Shown: positions 1 to 10,815, numbered from the stretch's first letter. The stretch: 64,000 nucleotides of DNA from Isoetes taiwanensis (GCA_021234155.1 JAJEKV010000035.1:3550224-3614223), one strand, 5' to 3'. The notes: generated by a model not told the origin, from the letters alone. Program-made: numbers and translations.

Positions 1-835
1 TGGTTGTTTCGACTTGATTGTTAGCTGTAGATTATAGGTTACCATTCTTGGGTCAGTCTGGTTGATGGAATTCTCTAGTGTTTGTTTTTTGGCACGAGTT
101 ACCGTCTTTAGGATAGCTAGCTTCTTGACGTAGGAGTTCCTGTTATGTCTAGCTTCCTTGTTGTCGTCATTTTGCGTCTCTGTCTGCGGTGGTTTCCCAT
201 GCTCGCTGTGTTTTGGCTTGCTAGGTTGTTGTAAGTGAGGTTTGACCCCCCTTTTTTTTTCCTCCCCACATGTGCATATTCCCTTCTTTGCAAAAGCAGT
301 TGGATGGTTGCTTGATAAAATGTCAGGTTAGGTTGTTGTTCCGGGTTTTTGGCACAAGTTGGTCGAGTTATCTGGGTTAAGCACGTATCTCTCTTGACTC
401 TCTCTCTCTCCAAACTTTGGGTCTATGGGCTCGGGTTTGTTCAGTATATTTATTGGCATGTCGGCCAACGGTTTTAGGTGATTGGGCTTAGACCGTTCCC
501 TTCTGACTCAATTTCTTTACCATAGTGGATCATGATAACAATTTTCGTGTTTGTTGTGGGGCATTCTCGCTATATACCTCCCAGTAATGCATCTCCCCTT
601 CTGGTTTCGAAACTCTAGTCATTGTTATAGGCAAAGCATTCTTCCCCTATTGAATATGATGAATAGGCATCTTAGAGATGTTGCAGAGTTTTTCTTTCAT
701 TGATGGCTTGTTGTTCTTATACGATTTGTTGCTATTTCAGATTGCACTCCGTTTTCCTCTTGCATTCCTCATCTCGGCATTGATCCCATCGTAGCTGACT
801 CTGTTGCATCATCTACCAGCGTCCTCAATCGCCTC
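1..835. other. Non-coding leader upstream of the DIRS RT ORF
   Basis: I see no convincing gene here. The plus strand is T-rich like the rest of the element, and short ORFs on either strand show no recognisable domain. It is most simply the 5' part of the DIRS-type element (leader, or end of a gag region), but no repeat copy proves this. Confidence 0.4.
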
Positions 836-2701
836 TTGTCCGCTTTGTCTTTTTGGCAGTCCTTCTGTTCCTCCCAGCAGGTGCTCAGCTGGATCCAGTT
901 TGGTTATCGTTTGCCTTGGCTTACTCATTCCCCTGCCCAACCCTTTTTTGCAAAGAATCATTCGTCCTTGTTTACCCAACTCAAATTTGCTCGTTCTGCC
1001 GTCTCTGACCTCCTTCGGACCGGTGCCGCCTCCCTTGTGCCTTCTTGTCCCTTCTTCTGTTCCCCGTTGGGGGTGGTCCCTAAAGGTCAAGGAAAGTGGC
1101 GTCTTATCTTAGATTTGCGGGTCTTGAACTCTTTTTTATCTGTTCCCCCTTTTCGCTATGAATCATTAGACCTACTCTCTCATCTTTGCAAACCTGCCGA
1201 TTTCCTTTTTGCAATAGACTTGAAATCTGGTTATCATCATGTCTCCATATGGCCTCCTCACCGTTCTTTCCTTGGTTTTTCGCTGGACGGTCAGTTTTTT
1301 GTCTTCAATGTTCTCCCCTTTGGTCTCGCCTCTGCTCCATTTGTGTTCACCAAACTCATTCGGCAGTTGGTCCGCCGGTGGCGTGCTCAGGGTATCCGTT
1401 GCTCCCCATATGTTGATGATATCCTGTTTCTGTGTCAATCCTCGCCCGAATCCCTTCAGGTCCAGATTATTGTTGACTTACAACAAGCCGGTTTTCTTCT
1501 CGCCTGGAAAAAGTGTCGGTTTCGCATTTCTCATCGCACTGTCTTCTTAGGTTTCATCGTCGATGCTCAGCATGGTTTGTTCCGCATCTCCGCCACTAAA
1601 AAGTCGCGCGCTGTGTCCCTTTGTTCAGACTTGCTTGCTGCACCTATGGTCACTGCTCGCTTGATTGCTCGTTTCCTCGGTTTCATTCAGTCCTTGCGTC
1701 TAGTTTTTTGCCACCTGTGTGTTGTCTTAACCTCAGGCCTTCACTTGGATCTTCGCTGCTCTGAGCTTTGGGACACTCCTTTTCGGCTTTCCCCCCTCTC
1801 ACGTCATGAACTGTGTCTTTGGCAGACTATTGTGTTCAGATTTGACCGTTGTCCTCTTTGGCCTCCTCTCCTCACAAAAGTCACCCTCGGGTTTGATGCT
1901 AGCAATGAGGGTTGGGGTGGTTGGTTGTCTATCCCAGGTACACCTGTGCTCTCTTTTCATGGCCGTTTTACCGCATCTGAGTGTCTTCAGTCCTCGACAT
2001 GGCGTGAGTTGTTTGCCCTGCTCCAATTGTTGCATCATTTTGCTAGCCTCCTCTTCAACTCCATTGTAGTTGCTCGTGGTGACAATCAGAACGTCGCGTT
2101 TTTATTACAAAAGGGTGGTTCCTCGTCTCCAGTTCTCCATCTGCTTTTAATCGAGCTTTTCATTTTCTGTTATCACCATAGGATTCAACTCGAGCCATTG
2201 TGGGTTCCCCGTTTGGAAAATGAGTGGGCTGACTATTTGTCTAAGATTTGTAAGTTTGATGAGTTCTCCCTTTCCTCTGAGGCTTTTAGCTTGATTGAGT
2301 CTCGTTGGGGCCCTCACCATGTCGACCGCTTTGCTAGTCCGTCTAATGCTTTACTTCCCGTCTTCAATACCAAGGATGCTTACCCTTTTCGCATTCCCCC
2401 TGATGCTTTTTCCTACAATTGGCGCTTGTTCAATAATTTCTGCTTTCCTCCTGCCTCTTTAGTCCCTGCTGTCTTGCACCATGCTCGCCTTTGCCATGCT
2501 CGCTTAACTTTGGTTGTTTTCTCATGGCCTTCTGCCCCTTGGTGGCCATTGGTCGCTTCTAACATGAACTCCTGGCAGCCATTTGTGGTAGATGCACTGT
2601 TTTTTCATGAGTTTTCTCGTGCTTTGCTTCCGTCGGTCTCGCGTCTTGCGGGTGAAAAACGACATGTGGCGTTATTTGCTCTACGCTGTGTATTTGAATA
2701 A
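836..2701 (+). CDS. DIRS-type reverse transcriptase / RNase H
   Basis: This 621-residue protein copies element RNA into DNA. RT block order is clear: a LILDLR finger motif near residue 90, the first palm aspartate in AIDLKSGYHH near 128, LPFGLASAP near 160, and the catalytic YVDD at about 192-195. RNase H follows with FDAS (about 353), WRELFALL (about 390), GDNQNVAF (about 415) and a last acidic site in ENEWADYLSK (about 462). The C-terminus (WGPHHVDRFAS onward) is the extension usual in DIRS/Ngaro proteins; no methyltransferase is seen. The real start may be further upstream or the protein may be part of a larger product; 836 is the first Met of the open frame. The recombinase ORF begins 35 bases after the stop. 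Confidence 0.9.
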   Translation: MSALSFWQSFCSSQQVLSWIQFGYRLPWLTHSPAQPFFAKNHSSLFTQLKFARSAVSDLLRTGAASLVPSCPFFCSPLGVVPKGQGKWRLILDLRVLNSFLSVPPFRYESLDLLSHLCKPADFLFAIDLKSGYHHVSIWPPHRSFLGFSLDGQFFVFNVLPFGLASAPFVFTKLIRQLVRRWRAQGIRCSPYVDDILFLCQSSPESLQVQIIVDLQQAGFLLAWKKCRFRISHRTVFLGFIVDAQHGLFRISATKKSRAVSLCSDLLAAPMVTARLIARFLGFIQSLRLVFCHLCVVLTSGLHLDLRCSELWDTPFRLSPLSRHELCLWQTIVFRFDRCPLWPPLLTKVTLGFDASNEGWGGWLSIPGTPVLSFHGRFTASECLQSSTWRELFALLQLLHHFASLLFNSIVVARGDNQNVAFLLQKGGSSSPVLHLLLIELFIFCYHHRIQLEPLWVPRLENEWADYLSKICKFDEFSLSSEAFSLIESRWGPHHVDRFASPSNALLPVFNTKDAYPFRIPPDAFSYNWRLFNNFCFPPASLVPAVLHHARLCHARLTLVVFSWPSAPWWPLVASNMNSWQPFVVDALFFHEFSRALLPSVSRLAGEKRHVALFALRCVFE

Positions 2702-2736
2702 GGTTGGTGATATGATTTGGTTCTGATTATGTTTAT

Positions 2737-3699
2737 GTGGTGTGTGTTCCAGATGTCTTACCGCATTTTTCCGCAGTATCGCCTGTTTTTGTAGCTCCTA
2801 TCCTCACTTCCGTTCTTCAATCCCGTGCTACTTCTACCCTTCTTGCTTATGCCTCTGTTTGGCGGCGATTTCGGTCTTGGTGCTTGTCCCACGGGGCCCC
2901 TTTTCTTCCTGCTTCATCCATCCATGTCGCGGCCTTCTTCGCTTCTTCTGTGTCTTCTCGCCAGCGCCTTGCCTCGATGGGTGGTGCTTCTGCTGCCATC
3001 TCATTTTTTCATAGCTTGATTAATGCCCCTTCTCCGTGTTCAGGTCCTTTACCCTCTTTGGTCCGCCAATCTGCCCCTCGGCTTCGGTCCACACCTCGTC
3101 CGCGGTTGCCCCTCACTGCTGCTCATGTCCGTCTTGTGATGTTGTCCTTTGCCCCGACCCGTGACTTGATGAAAGCCTCTTTAGTTACTTTATGTTTTGC
3201 TGGCTTTCTCCGTATTTCCGAGGCCCTTCATTTAAATTGGAAAGACCTGACCTTTTTTCCGGATCATGTCTGCGTAGCAATCCGGAAGTCTAAATGTGAC
3301 CAGATTGGGGCCGGCCAGGAAGTCTTAATTGCACGTACGGGTTCAGTCTCTTGCCCTGTCCATCTCTTGCAGCGCTTGTTTTTCGCTTGCTCATTCCATG
3401 TCATTGATCCTCCTGAGGGTGGACCCTTGTTTCGTTCCTCTTTGTCCTCTTGTCGTGCTTTGTCTTACTCCACCGCGCATGCATGGTGGTTTGAGTGCTT
3501 GCGTCGCATTGGTTTAGTTCCCGATCTTTTTGGTACTCATGCGGGGCGTCGTGGGGGGGCCACGGCGGCCTCTGCAGCTGCAGTTTCTGCTGAGGTGGTG
3601 CGCTCTCATGGCCGTTGGTGTTCTGCTTCTTCTCATGCTCGCTACGTCCTACCCAGTGTTGAAGAGCGTCTCACTGTCTCTCGCAATCTCGGCCTGTGA
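2737..3699 (+). CDS. Tyrosine recombinase of the DIRS-type element
   Basis: This 320-residue protein is a phage-integrase-fold recombinase, which in DIRS elements inserts a circular DNA intermediate and leaves no target duplication. The catalytic set is visible: Arg in GFLRISEAL (about 159), His and Arg in THAGRRGG (about 268-271), His/Trp in SHGRW (about 291-294) and the nucleophile Tyr in HARYVLP (about 303). The N-terminal part (about residues 25-110) has the helical SAM-like core-binding pattern. It lies 35 bases after the RT ORF in the same direction, as expected for the class. All key residues are present, so it could be active. Confidence 0.9.
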   Translation: MVCVPDVLPHFSAVSPVFVAPILTSVLQSRATSTLLAYASVWRRFRSWCLSHGAPFLPASSIHVAAFFASSVSSRQRLASMGGASAAISFFHSLINAPSPCSGPLPSLVRQSAPRLRSTPRPRLPLTAAHVRLVMLSFAPTRDLMKASLVTLCFAGFLRISEALHLNWKDLTFFPDHVCVAIRKSKCDQIGAGQEVLIARTGSVSCPVHLLQRLFFACSFHVIDPPEGGPLFRSSLSSCRALSYSTAHAWWFECLRRIGLVPDLFGTHAGRRGGATAASAAAVSAEVVRSHGRWCSASSHARYVLPSVEERLTVSRNLGL

Positions 3700-3727
3700 T
3701 AGTTGGAGATAGGTTCCTCTTTATGTC

Positions 3728-3765
3728 GGTTATTGTTGTTTTTGCAAAGGACCTTTCCCTAGAAT
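3728..3765 (+). repeat. Split direct repeat B1 of the DIRS-type element
   Basis: This 38-base sequence starts 29 bases after the recombinase stop codon and is repeated exactly at 4806-4843. It contains the self-complementary core aaaggacctttcc. In PAT/Ngaro elements such B repeats flank the internal A2 repeat and serve template jumping and circle formation. Confidence 0.8.
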
Positions 3766-3816
3766 GCTATGGTTCTCTTCTTATATAGAAGAGAACCATC
3801 GTCTGGGAAAGGACGT
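3748..3816. repeat. Inverted repeat (hairpin) overlapping B1
   Basis: GGACCTTTCCC and ATGGTTCTCTTC on the left arm pair with GAAGAGAACCAT and GGGAAAGGAC on the right arm around the loop TTATATA. It overlaps the end of B1 and may be a recombination or circle-junction structure of the element. Confidence 0.75.
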
Positions 3817-4526
3817 CTATTTTAATCATGCTATTTTGGACGTAGGAGTCATCTTTAGCCTGAGCTTTCTTTGGCCCATGATTTCTTTAGCTCTGTCTGC
3901 TATATATCCCTGTAGCTTCCAAGCAATTCTCATCGGCGTTTCCCTTGAGCTGAATTCTCTTTGTTCCAGTGTTTCCCTCCCTCCCTCCTCTATGGCAGTT
4001 CGCGTGTTTTTGGTCACTTGGTTTTGGTTGGTTCTGTTTATCCCGCCTCGTGAGGGCTGGTTCTCCTCTTCTTTTTTATCTTGTTGAGGTCTGGTGGCCT
4101 CCGCAATGTCCCAGCGTAGCACTTGTCGCTTCTGGAGGGCACCTCGGGGTTGACCCCCGGGGTAGGGCCTAGTCTTTCTTACTCTCACTCTCTCTCGGCG
4201 TAGCTATGCGCTTCCGAGTGATCCATTTTCTCTCGTTTTCCAATTCATCCTCTTTTCTTTCTTCCATGCGTTTGTTGATGTTTGGCCTGTCAGGCTCCTA
4301 ACTCTTTGTTTTGTCTTAACTTTCCATGAGGTCTGTTGTGTGCAGTAGCTGGACTGTCCTGGCACCCCGAGCAGTCTCTACATGTTTGGGGGTCGGTTTT
4401 TGGGGTCCGAAGTGTTCGATGGGGTGGCCGGAATGGTGCTGGTTGGTAATATCGTCACAGCAGTTTGGTGGTGACGTATGCTTCAAGAGGAAGCTTTTGA
4501 TGCTTAGATTGGGGGTGTTTTGGCTC
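3817..4526. other. 3' non-coding part of the DIRS-type element
   Basis: No gene is supported between the B1 hairpin and the large inverted repeat. The position corresponds to the A2 part of a split-repeat element. The short ORFs here have no recognisable domain. Confidence 0.4.
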
Positions 4527-4807
4527 CCTAGGAGGATTCTCTGATCTTTATTATTGTTCACTCATTTGGGGTATTTGTACACTCCTATGATTCATTGTAC
4601 TCATTTCATTCAGCTCAATGAAAACTCCACTTCACTTCAACATTGTACTCATTTCATTCAGCTCAATGAAAACTCCACTTCACTTCAACATTATTGAAGT
4701 GAAGTGGAGTTTTCATTGAGCTGAATGAAATGAGTACAATGAATCATAGGAGTGTACAAATACCCCAAATGAGTGAACAATAATAAAGATCAGAGAATCC
4801 TCCTAGG
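4527..4807. repeat. Large palindrome with internal tandem duplication
   Basis: The left arm starts at CCTAGG (4527) and the right arm ends at CCTAGG (4802-4807). The arms are complementary over about 110 bases. A block of about 48 bases beginning CATTGTACTCATTTC is duplicated in the left arm (about 4592-4640 and 4641-4688) but present once in the right arm. B2 begins where the palindrome ends, so this sits just inside the element's right end. Confidence 0.8.
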
Positions 4808-4843
4808 TTATTGTTGTTTTTGCAAAGGACCTTTCCCTAGAAT
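4806..4843 (+). repeat. Split direct repeat B2, right end of the DIRS-type element
   Basis: This is an exact 38-base copy of 3728-3765. The sequence after 4843 changes character, so 4843 is taken as the right boundary. Confidence 0.75.
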
Positions 4844-5049
4844 AACCCCCAACATATGATTCAAAAGCAATGTGTTGCATGCTTCTTTCTCAATGTCTCT
4901 GCTTCCAATTCAGTGATCTTATTTAAATTCCCTATTAGAAAATGAGGTTTGGTACTAATATTTATCATCTGAATTACATGCAAAATGATCGGTTAACCAG
5001 CTAGAATTTTGCCGTATTCTGTTATGGCCATACAAGAATAGAAGCAAGG

Positions 5050-5505
5050 AACACGTTGGCCATTCATGACCATGGGCTATGGCGGTGGAGAATTGGCGGC
5101 CGAAAAATTTGCTGAAGGCATCGTTGTCTTTATAAATTCACATCTAAAAACCCTTATACCTAGGAAAAAGGAATGGGAAGTTATGCGTATGTGTCATTTG
5201 TATACGAAAGAATCGAATCTTGGAAATATGAATTATATATGTGTAGATTATCTATGTACCATGCTATTCCTCCAAAGCCTTTCCTCTTCCAGTTCTTCTT
5301 GTGCCACTTAAGGTGAATCCGTGTATTTTTGGTAAGCTATATTATTCATTTTTGTGAGTCTCAAGCAAAAATACCACATCCCAAGATTTGAAGAACATCG
5401 TGGAGAGGTGCAATCTCTTCTACTTTCCCATTGATGTTCTACACACATAGCCTGATGTCCTTATTTCCTATTCAGTAACAACTGCTTTCCCATTCCTTAA
5501 GAAAG
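5050..5505 (-). pseudogene. LINE-A remnant: ORF1 end and endonuclease start
   Basis: On the minus strand, broken frames read KNAFLRNGKAVV (an ORF1 C-terminus like that of LINE-C), then endonuclease-like pieces ending in WDVVFLLETH, then GTRRTGRGK with a GIAWYIDN-like piece. These correspond to the N-terminus of an APE-type endonuclease; the intact LINE-C ORF2 at 36071 has the comparable GFGGIAVY. Several stops and shifts show it is dead. The matching ORF1 upstream part lies at 12746-13389 and 14957-15270, so LINE-A was split by LINE-B and by a solo LTR. 4844-5050 holds nothing recognisable. Confidence 0.5.
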
Positions 5506-5521
5506 CATTCTTATCGTTCTT
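5506..5521. repeat. Left target-site duplication of LINE-B
   Basis: CATTCTTATCGTTCTT here recurs at 12730-12745. The 3' end is ambiguous because it runs into the poly-T (minus-strand poly-A) of the element. A target duplication of about 16 bases is typical for LINE target-primed insertion. Confidence 0.9.
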
Positions 5522-5531
5522 TTTTTTTTTT

Positions 5532-5603
5532 GAAGAACTGTGTCATCAATATATTAAAAGAATGGTAGAAGAACTGTGTCATCAATATATTAAAAGAATG
5601 GTA
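5532..5603 (-). repeat. Two 36-base direct repeats at the LINE-B 3' end
   Basis: The unit GAAGAACTGTGTCATCAATA followed by 16 further bases occurs twice head to tail, immediately before the poly-A tail. The junction is exact. It could be slippage during target-primed reverse transcription. Confidence 0.9.
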
Positions 5604-5852
5604 ATGTTACAAAGCAAGTGAGGAGGAAGGAGAACTGTCCCAAAGAGACAGCGATACCTCGACACTCCACAACAAACTCACAGAAAAACTGCAACTCTAC
5701 TGCTGTACAAACCGACCATCACCATCTACAACACCCAAGAAGTCCCGCCAAATGGCAAACTTCCGCTCTACTAATCCCGGGAACACCAGAAAGCTTTGAA
5801 ATAGCTTGTACCTGAGTCGAGGAATCAGAGAGCCTGCAGGCTGCTGAATCCC

Positions 5853-8800
5853 CTAAAAGATCCACAACCGCCGCCGCTTCCAAATCAGCCACACCAACCA
5901 AGCCACGCACAGATACAAGGCTTGCTGCCGCAAGAGCGGCCCAGCACCAGGATACACATGAAGTAGCAACTGCTGGCTAGTCAATCTCACACAAAACGTA
6001 GCCCCGACCCAATCCCGCGCACGCAAGTGAGGGCATAAAACCGCATAATGCTCCACAGTCTCACGATGAAGGCCACAACAAAGGCGTAGAGGGCTCACAT
6101 CCGGACTAAAGCCCGACTCACAAGGGCATTCACCACGATGGCGGTGCACCACCGCCACGAAGTACCCTAACCTTCGATTGGGGAAGTGAGCTCCATGTCC
6201 ACGCCCAAACCGAAGCCATCGAGAACCCGAAGGCTGCAGAGATTACTTGCCCGAAGGGGCCAGAGTGTCATGAATAGCCAGCACCCAGTAACAAGACCGC
6301 ACAAAACAAGAAGACACAACATCCGGATGAACCTTCCAAACCTGCACCACCACATCATCCTGAGGGACTATAGGTATATGTAGCGGAATACTCCCCGCCA
6401 CTTGTTCCCAAATAGCCCGATCACTGCTCCTCAGGCGAAAGTGAGCTCGAAAGAACTCCTACGAAGCTAGCTGACCACCCCAATACCAATCCTCCAAGGT
6501 GAGCACAACAGCTCGCCTCCAACAAAGCTTCGTCCAGAGCATGCAGTGGCGACCAAGGGCAAGTCTGGGGGTAGAGGAACCCACAAGAAATGAGAAGAGT
6601 GGTGATAAACTGAGGCATAATCTAGCTGGAAGAGCACACGCACATGATCCCAAGCCCGCAACACCCCCGTGAGAAAAGGGGATGCATGTGGAAAAGGTCG
6701 GAGACCATATAACAGTGCCCACGGCAACTCCACATGCATAAACGGCTTCCCAAACGCCACACAATGGCGAAAAGACTGCAACAACAGCGCCGCATCAGGA
6801 GAAGATGCTCCATTCTGCAGAGCGCTCCAAACAAACTTGGAGACCAACACCTTACTATGCAGCGCCAAATCCAGAATGGCCAAGCCCCCATCCTCCCGGG
6901 GGTGGAGACACTTCCACCAAGCCACTTTAACAACCGCCCTTCATCATCCCCGCCCCACACAAAATTTCGAACAATCTTATCCAAAGCACGTATCTTACCC
7001 TCGGGAGCTAACATCAGCAGATCTTTGTATACACATGAGTGCTACAAAATCTTGGCAACAGTGATCCTCCTACCGCCACGGACAACTTGCCACCCTTCCA
7101 CCAATTGAGGTGTTTTTGCAACCCCCAGCAAAATCTCATCCCACACCCTCCCCATGGAAACATCCCCCAAAGGGAATACCCAACGACTTAGTACACACAT
7201 TACCTGAAAGCACCTTCCAAGGGAATAGAGCCAAACAAGGGGGGAGGCCCGGTCACTTTGGGCCCATAATGCGGAGCATTTACCCCAATTCAGAAGAATG
7301 CCCAAGGCCAAGGAGAAAGTATCCAGCAAACCCTTCACATTCCGCAAATTCCTCTCTTCTGCCACCAAGAAGAGGAAAGTGTCATCGGCGAACTGGTTAA
7401 TAATCTGCTGGCTATCATTCTGCATCCGAAGCCCATCCACCACCCCCTCCTCCACTGCAGCAAAAAACAACTGAGACAGTGCCTCCGCCACAATCGTAAA
7501 CAAAAACGACGCCAAAGGGGACCCCTGACGCCCCCTCTGCCTAAGGAGAAAAAGGCAGAGGGTTCACCCTGGCACACCACCGTAGCTCGTGCTGACCTAT
7601 GCAGTTCATGACTGTCTCTGTAAAGCGAGGACCACAGCCCAACGCTAACATCATGGCAGACAAGAACTCCCAATGGACACTATCGTAAGCTTTGGCAAAG
7701 TCAAGCTTAAGATAGGCAATGCCTTGACCTGTTCTCCTGGCCCGATAAAGGCCCTCGTAAGCTGCAGCAACATTAGTCAAAACCTCCCAGGAACAAATCC
7801 AGATTGCACCTTACTAATGTAAGAAGTCAACACTGGCTTCAACTTCTCTTCCAGGGCTTTCGCACTAATCTTGTACACAGAGGACAACAAGGAGATAGGC
7901 CTCCAATCATTAATGGTAGAAGGCTGCTTAACCTTAGGAATCAAGGAAATGCATGCGGCATGCGGTATTCAAGATCCTATCCATTTGAGAAGACTGCAGC
8001 AACTTAAGATACACCTGGTACACAGACTCACTAGCCCACTCCCAATAAGTCTGAAAGAACTCCACAGGGATGCCATCCAGCCCAGGACATTTATCCTTGG
8101 CCATGCACATACATGCCTCCGCTAAATCCTCTCTGGAGAGCTCCTGCTCCAAGCTCTCATGCTGGTGAGGCAGAATAGATCCCAAAACAAGCTCCTGCAT
8201 CTCCTGCTCATAGGGAAGAGTGTGTTGTGAGAAAAACCCTGAGAAATGAGCATGCACATAGCTCTGCAAATCAGCGGGATCCTCCAAAGCCCGGCCATCA
8301 GGCAAAGCAAGGGACGCCATAGATGCTGCATATCGCTGCTGCCTAGCTGCTCTGAAGAACACCAACGAACTTGTGTCCCCCTCCTTCAACCAGGTAAGGG
8401 CCGCCTTCACACGCACCTCCTGCACTTTAACCTGCTCCAGAGCAACAATACGCTGCAACACTGCATTCTCCCTAATGCCATCAGAAGGCTGCGCCCGAAT
8501 CTTCTCCAACTCCTGATAGAGACCATGCAAACTGCCTACCAAAGACCTTGGCAAAACGCTTCACCCTGGCCAACGCAGTCACCATACCAGACATACCCTT
8601 CAGAGATGAAAAGGTATCAAGCCACAACTCCCGCACCGGGCCGAAATCCGCGATCGGCCCGGCGGGTATTCAAATGGAACACCGTCCTAGAGGGCCGAGA
8701 GGCAACCGCACCCTGACTGGACAAAACCTGAGGGTAATGATCAGAAATGGAGGTAGATAGAATGTTACTCCTAAAAGCAAGAGGGCATACCATCCGGTGG

Positions 8801-9445
8801 CACATGGGGAAGCATAGCCTTGGGTCATGCCTAGCATATGCCCGCCCGCACCAATCTGCGTATTACAATAGGTGAAAGACAAGTCCCGGGGACCTCAACC
8901 AAGGCCAAATCCTGCAACAAACGAGACCACTTGGTCCCTCTCAAACCCATGCACAACTTTGTGTTCCCAGACCGGAATGATCCTCTACTGCGCTCTACCA
9001 TATTGAAGTCTCCTAACAAAGAACCAAGCGACACGCAACCCACCAAGGGCTCGCAGAATCCCATTCCGAATGTGGCCCATAAAGCACCCGGCTGAGAAGG
9101 CTGATTAGGGGCATAAACATTAACAATCCCCCACTCTTGCCCGCCCTCCAACCACTTAATTATTGCCCACTGACCAAACTTGTCTGCTGCAGAGTATGTG
9201 ACCTGCACATCCATCCTCCAAGCAATAAGAGTACCCCCACTAGTCCGCCCAGAAGAAGAAGCAATAGAGACAAACTGTCTACCAACCATATTCATGAGCC
9301 TGGACATATCACCCCTGTGACACTTATGCTCCTGAATGCAAACAATATCGAGGGCCTTATCTGCCGGCGTGCCAAAGAAACACGGGCCCTCTTACTACTA
9401 GAGGACCGCACCCCCCGCACATTCCAACTGAGGATCGACCTATTC
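5853..9445 (-). pseudogene. LINE-B ORF2: APE endonuclease / reverse transcriptase, frameshifted
   Basis: ORF2 makes the nicking endonuclease and RT of an L1-type LINE. Minus-strand pieces in order: endonuclease start ILSWNVRG (about 9440) with IVNVYAP and LLGDFNMVE (9307-8831); RT N-terminal part with KDKCPGLDGIPVEFFQ (8554-7934); RT palm LKLDFAKAYDSVHWEF (7780-7541); catalytic FADDTFLFL (7515-7042); and a zinc-knuckle-like C-terminus, CCGLHRETVEHYAVLCP (6158-5853). The RT core motif order is complete but at least six frameshifts or stops break the gene. Its start follows the end of ORF1 closely. L1-type plant LINEs usually have ORF2 of about 1,250-1,350 aa, and the span here fits. Confidence 0.88.
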
Positions 9446-9513
9446 TTCCCGGATGAGAAGTATCAAGCCCCACATGCCTACCCACTAGGCCATCAGCCAA
9501 CTCCACAGAGTCA

Positions 9514-10815
9514 TCATCTAGAGCCAGAGAAATTAATCACAGTAATATGACCCACAACCGCTCTACGTGAGATTCCACTTCCAACACGTGTTGGAAGTCC
9601 CCCAGGCACCTCCATAGAGTCATGGGACACACTAGTCGCTACCTCCAACCGGGCTGCTCCAGCCACCTCATGCTCAGCACATACCACTACCGGAACATCC
9701 CCAGCAGGATCACCAGGACCTCCCACAGTCCTGTCCTCAGACCTAGCCACAACCAAATCATCTGAGCCCTCCCCTGAGCCACTACGTCCCCTAGACCCGC
9801 CATCCAATGGGCGGCCAACATCAAGCCTGCCCCGGCCTCGTCCCACACCACCTCTCCCAACCACACCACCTCGTCCAACTCCACTCACTGCACCACGAAG
9901 GCCCCTGCCTGTTGTCGCAGGAACAGAAGAATCCCGGGCCCCTGCATAGGCACCCGCAACCCCTACCACATCACAAGCTCCAGCAGGATCATCAACAGGG
10001 TCAGATGGTAGCACAATAGATGGAAACATCTGCCGGATCTTAGAGCCATTCAAAAGCTTCAATCGGAAGAGAAAATGCCAGGGACCACTACGCACTAGAA
10101 GAGAAGTGGGCACAGGCTGCACAGCAGGCAGAGCAACATAGATCTTGGGGACCTGCACAATAGAATGAGCCAAATATACACCCAGGCCATTAGCCATAGA
10201 AACCAAGAAATCAGGCACCATCAGATCAGGAGGAAGATCCTGAATCTGGAACCAACACGGGATTTTAACCGCTGTCAAAGAACTGGTGGACATTGCCGGA
10301 GTATAATACTGATACACCACATATGATTCACCCAAAGTATCCACCCCCCGACTAACCAATTGCCGCACGGAAGACTCAGCGTCAAACATGATTATGAAGA
10401 AATTATTTGGTAGGAATTTCGGAGACTGATACCTGGGCAAACCAATTCGCCTCAGATGTCCGGCAAGCCAAGAGCTAAACCTCCTCGTGTCCAATATGTA
10501 ACCCGTGAAGTAGCCCAATACTGCAAATGAAACTAGATTCTCAATGGTCTGAACATGCCTGGTATGATCAATATCTATCCATGGAGTCTCTGGAAGAGCT
10601 GCCTGCAGGTCAACAGAGTGATGATCCTCCACAAATTTCAGAGCCTCTTGAACACGGGCAGTCCTACACTCCGGAGCCTTGCTTGATCCAATCTGAAAAC
10701 CCCAGCCGAGTGATGCGAGCAACAGTGTCATTGCTCCGCCAGGCGGGGCGCACAGGAGTTGGGGCTGCCGCCCTGGCACCCTGAGAGGTATCCAGGGGCA
10801 CTCCAGGAGGCACAT
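9514..10815 (-). CDS. LINE-B ORF1: gag-like RNA-binding protein (DUF4283-like)
   Basis: This 433-residue open frame lies upstream of ORF2. Residues about 60-260 show the pattern of plant L1 ORF1 proteins: NNFFIIMFDAES, then VKIPCWFQIQDLPPDLM and VSMANGLGVYLAHS, which resemble the DUF4283 and following strand-helix region used to coat LINE RNA. The C-terminal 150 residues are Gly/Arg-rich (GRGLRGAVSGVGRGG and similar), suitable for RNA binding. An in-frame coding-like stretch upstream (VADVPPGVPLDTSQ) is joined by a frameshift, so the true N-terminus lies before the first Met used here. No CCHC knuckle is seen. Confidence 0.75.
   Translation of the reverse strand: MCLLECPWIPLRVPGRQPQLLCAPPGGAMTLLLASLGWGFQIGSSKAPECRTARVQEALKFVEDHHSVDLQAALPETPWIDIDHTRHVQTIENLVSFAVLGYFTGYILDTRRFSSWLAGHLRRIGLPRYQSPKFLPNNFFIIMFDAESSVRQLVSRGVDTLGESYVVYQYYTPAMSTSSLTAVKIPCWFQIQDLPPDLMVPDFLVSMANGLGVYLAHSIVQVPKIYVALPAVQPVPTSLLVRSGPWHFLFRLKLLNGSKIRQMFPSIVLPSDPVDDPAGACDVVGVAGAYAGARDSSVPATTGRGLRGAVSGVGRGGVVGRGGVGRGRGRLDVGRPLDGGSRGRSGSGEGSDDLVVARSEDRTVGGPGDPAGDVPVVVCAEHEVAGAARLEVATSVSHDSMEVPGGLPTRVGSGISRRAVVGHITVINFSGSR

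Larger units (their letters stand above)
1..4843 (+). mobile_element. DIRS-type tyrosine-recombinase retrotransposon (left end outside window or unresolved)
   Basis: The order is RT/RNase H ORF (836-2701), tyrosine recombinase ORF (2737-3699), then a non-coding 3' part of about 1.1 kb with repeats. A 38-base sequence directly after the recombinase gene (3728-3765) recurs exactly at 4806-4843. This is the B1/B2 arrangement of split direct repeats known from PAT/Ngaro-type DIRS elements, which integrate by recombinase rather than by a DDE integrase. The A1 repeat expected at the left end was not identified, so the left boundary is uncertain and may lie before base 1. Both ORFs are uninterrupted, so the insertion is fairly young. 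No gag ORF is visible in the window. Confidence 0.8.

Noticed and set aside
117-413. Minus-strand ORF at the window start
   Set aside because: Composition is low-complexity, there is no domain, and it is antisense to the DIRS-type element.
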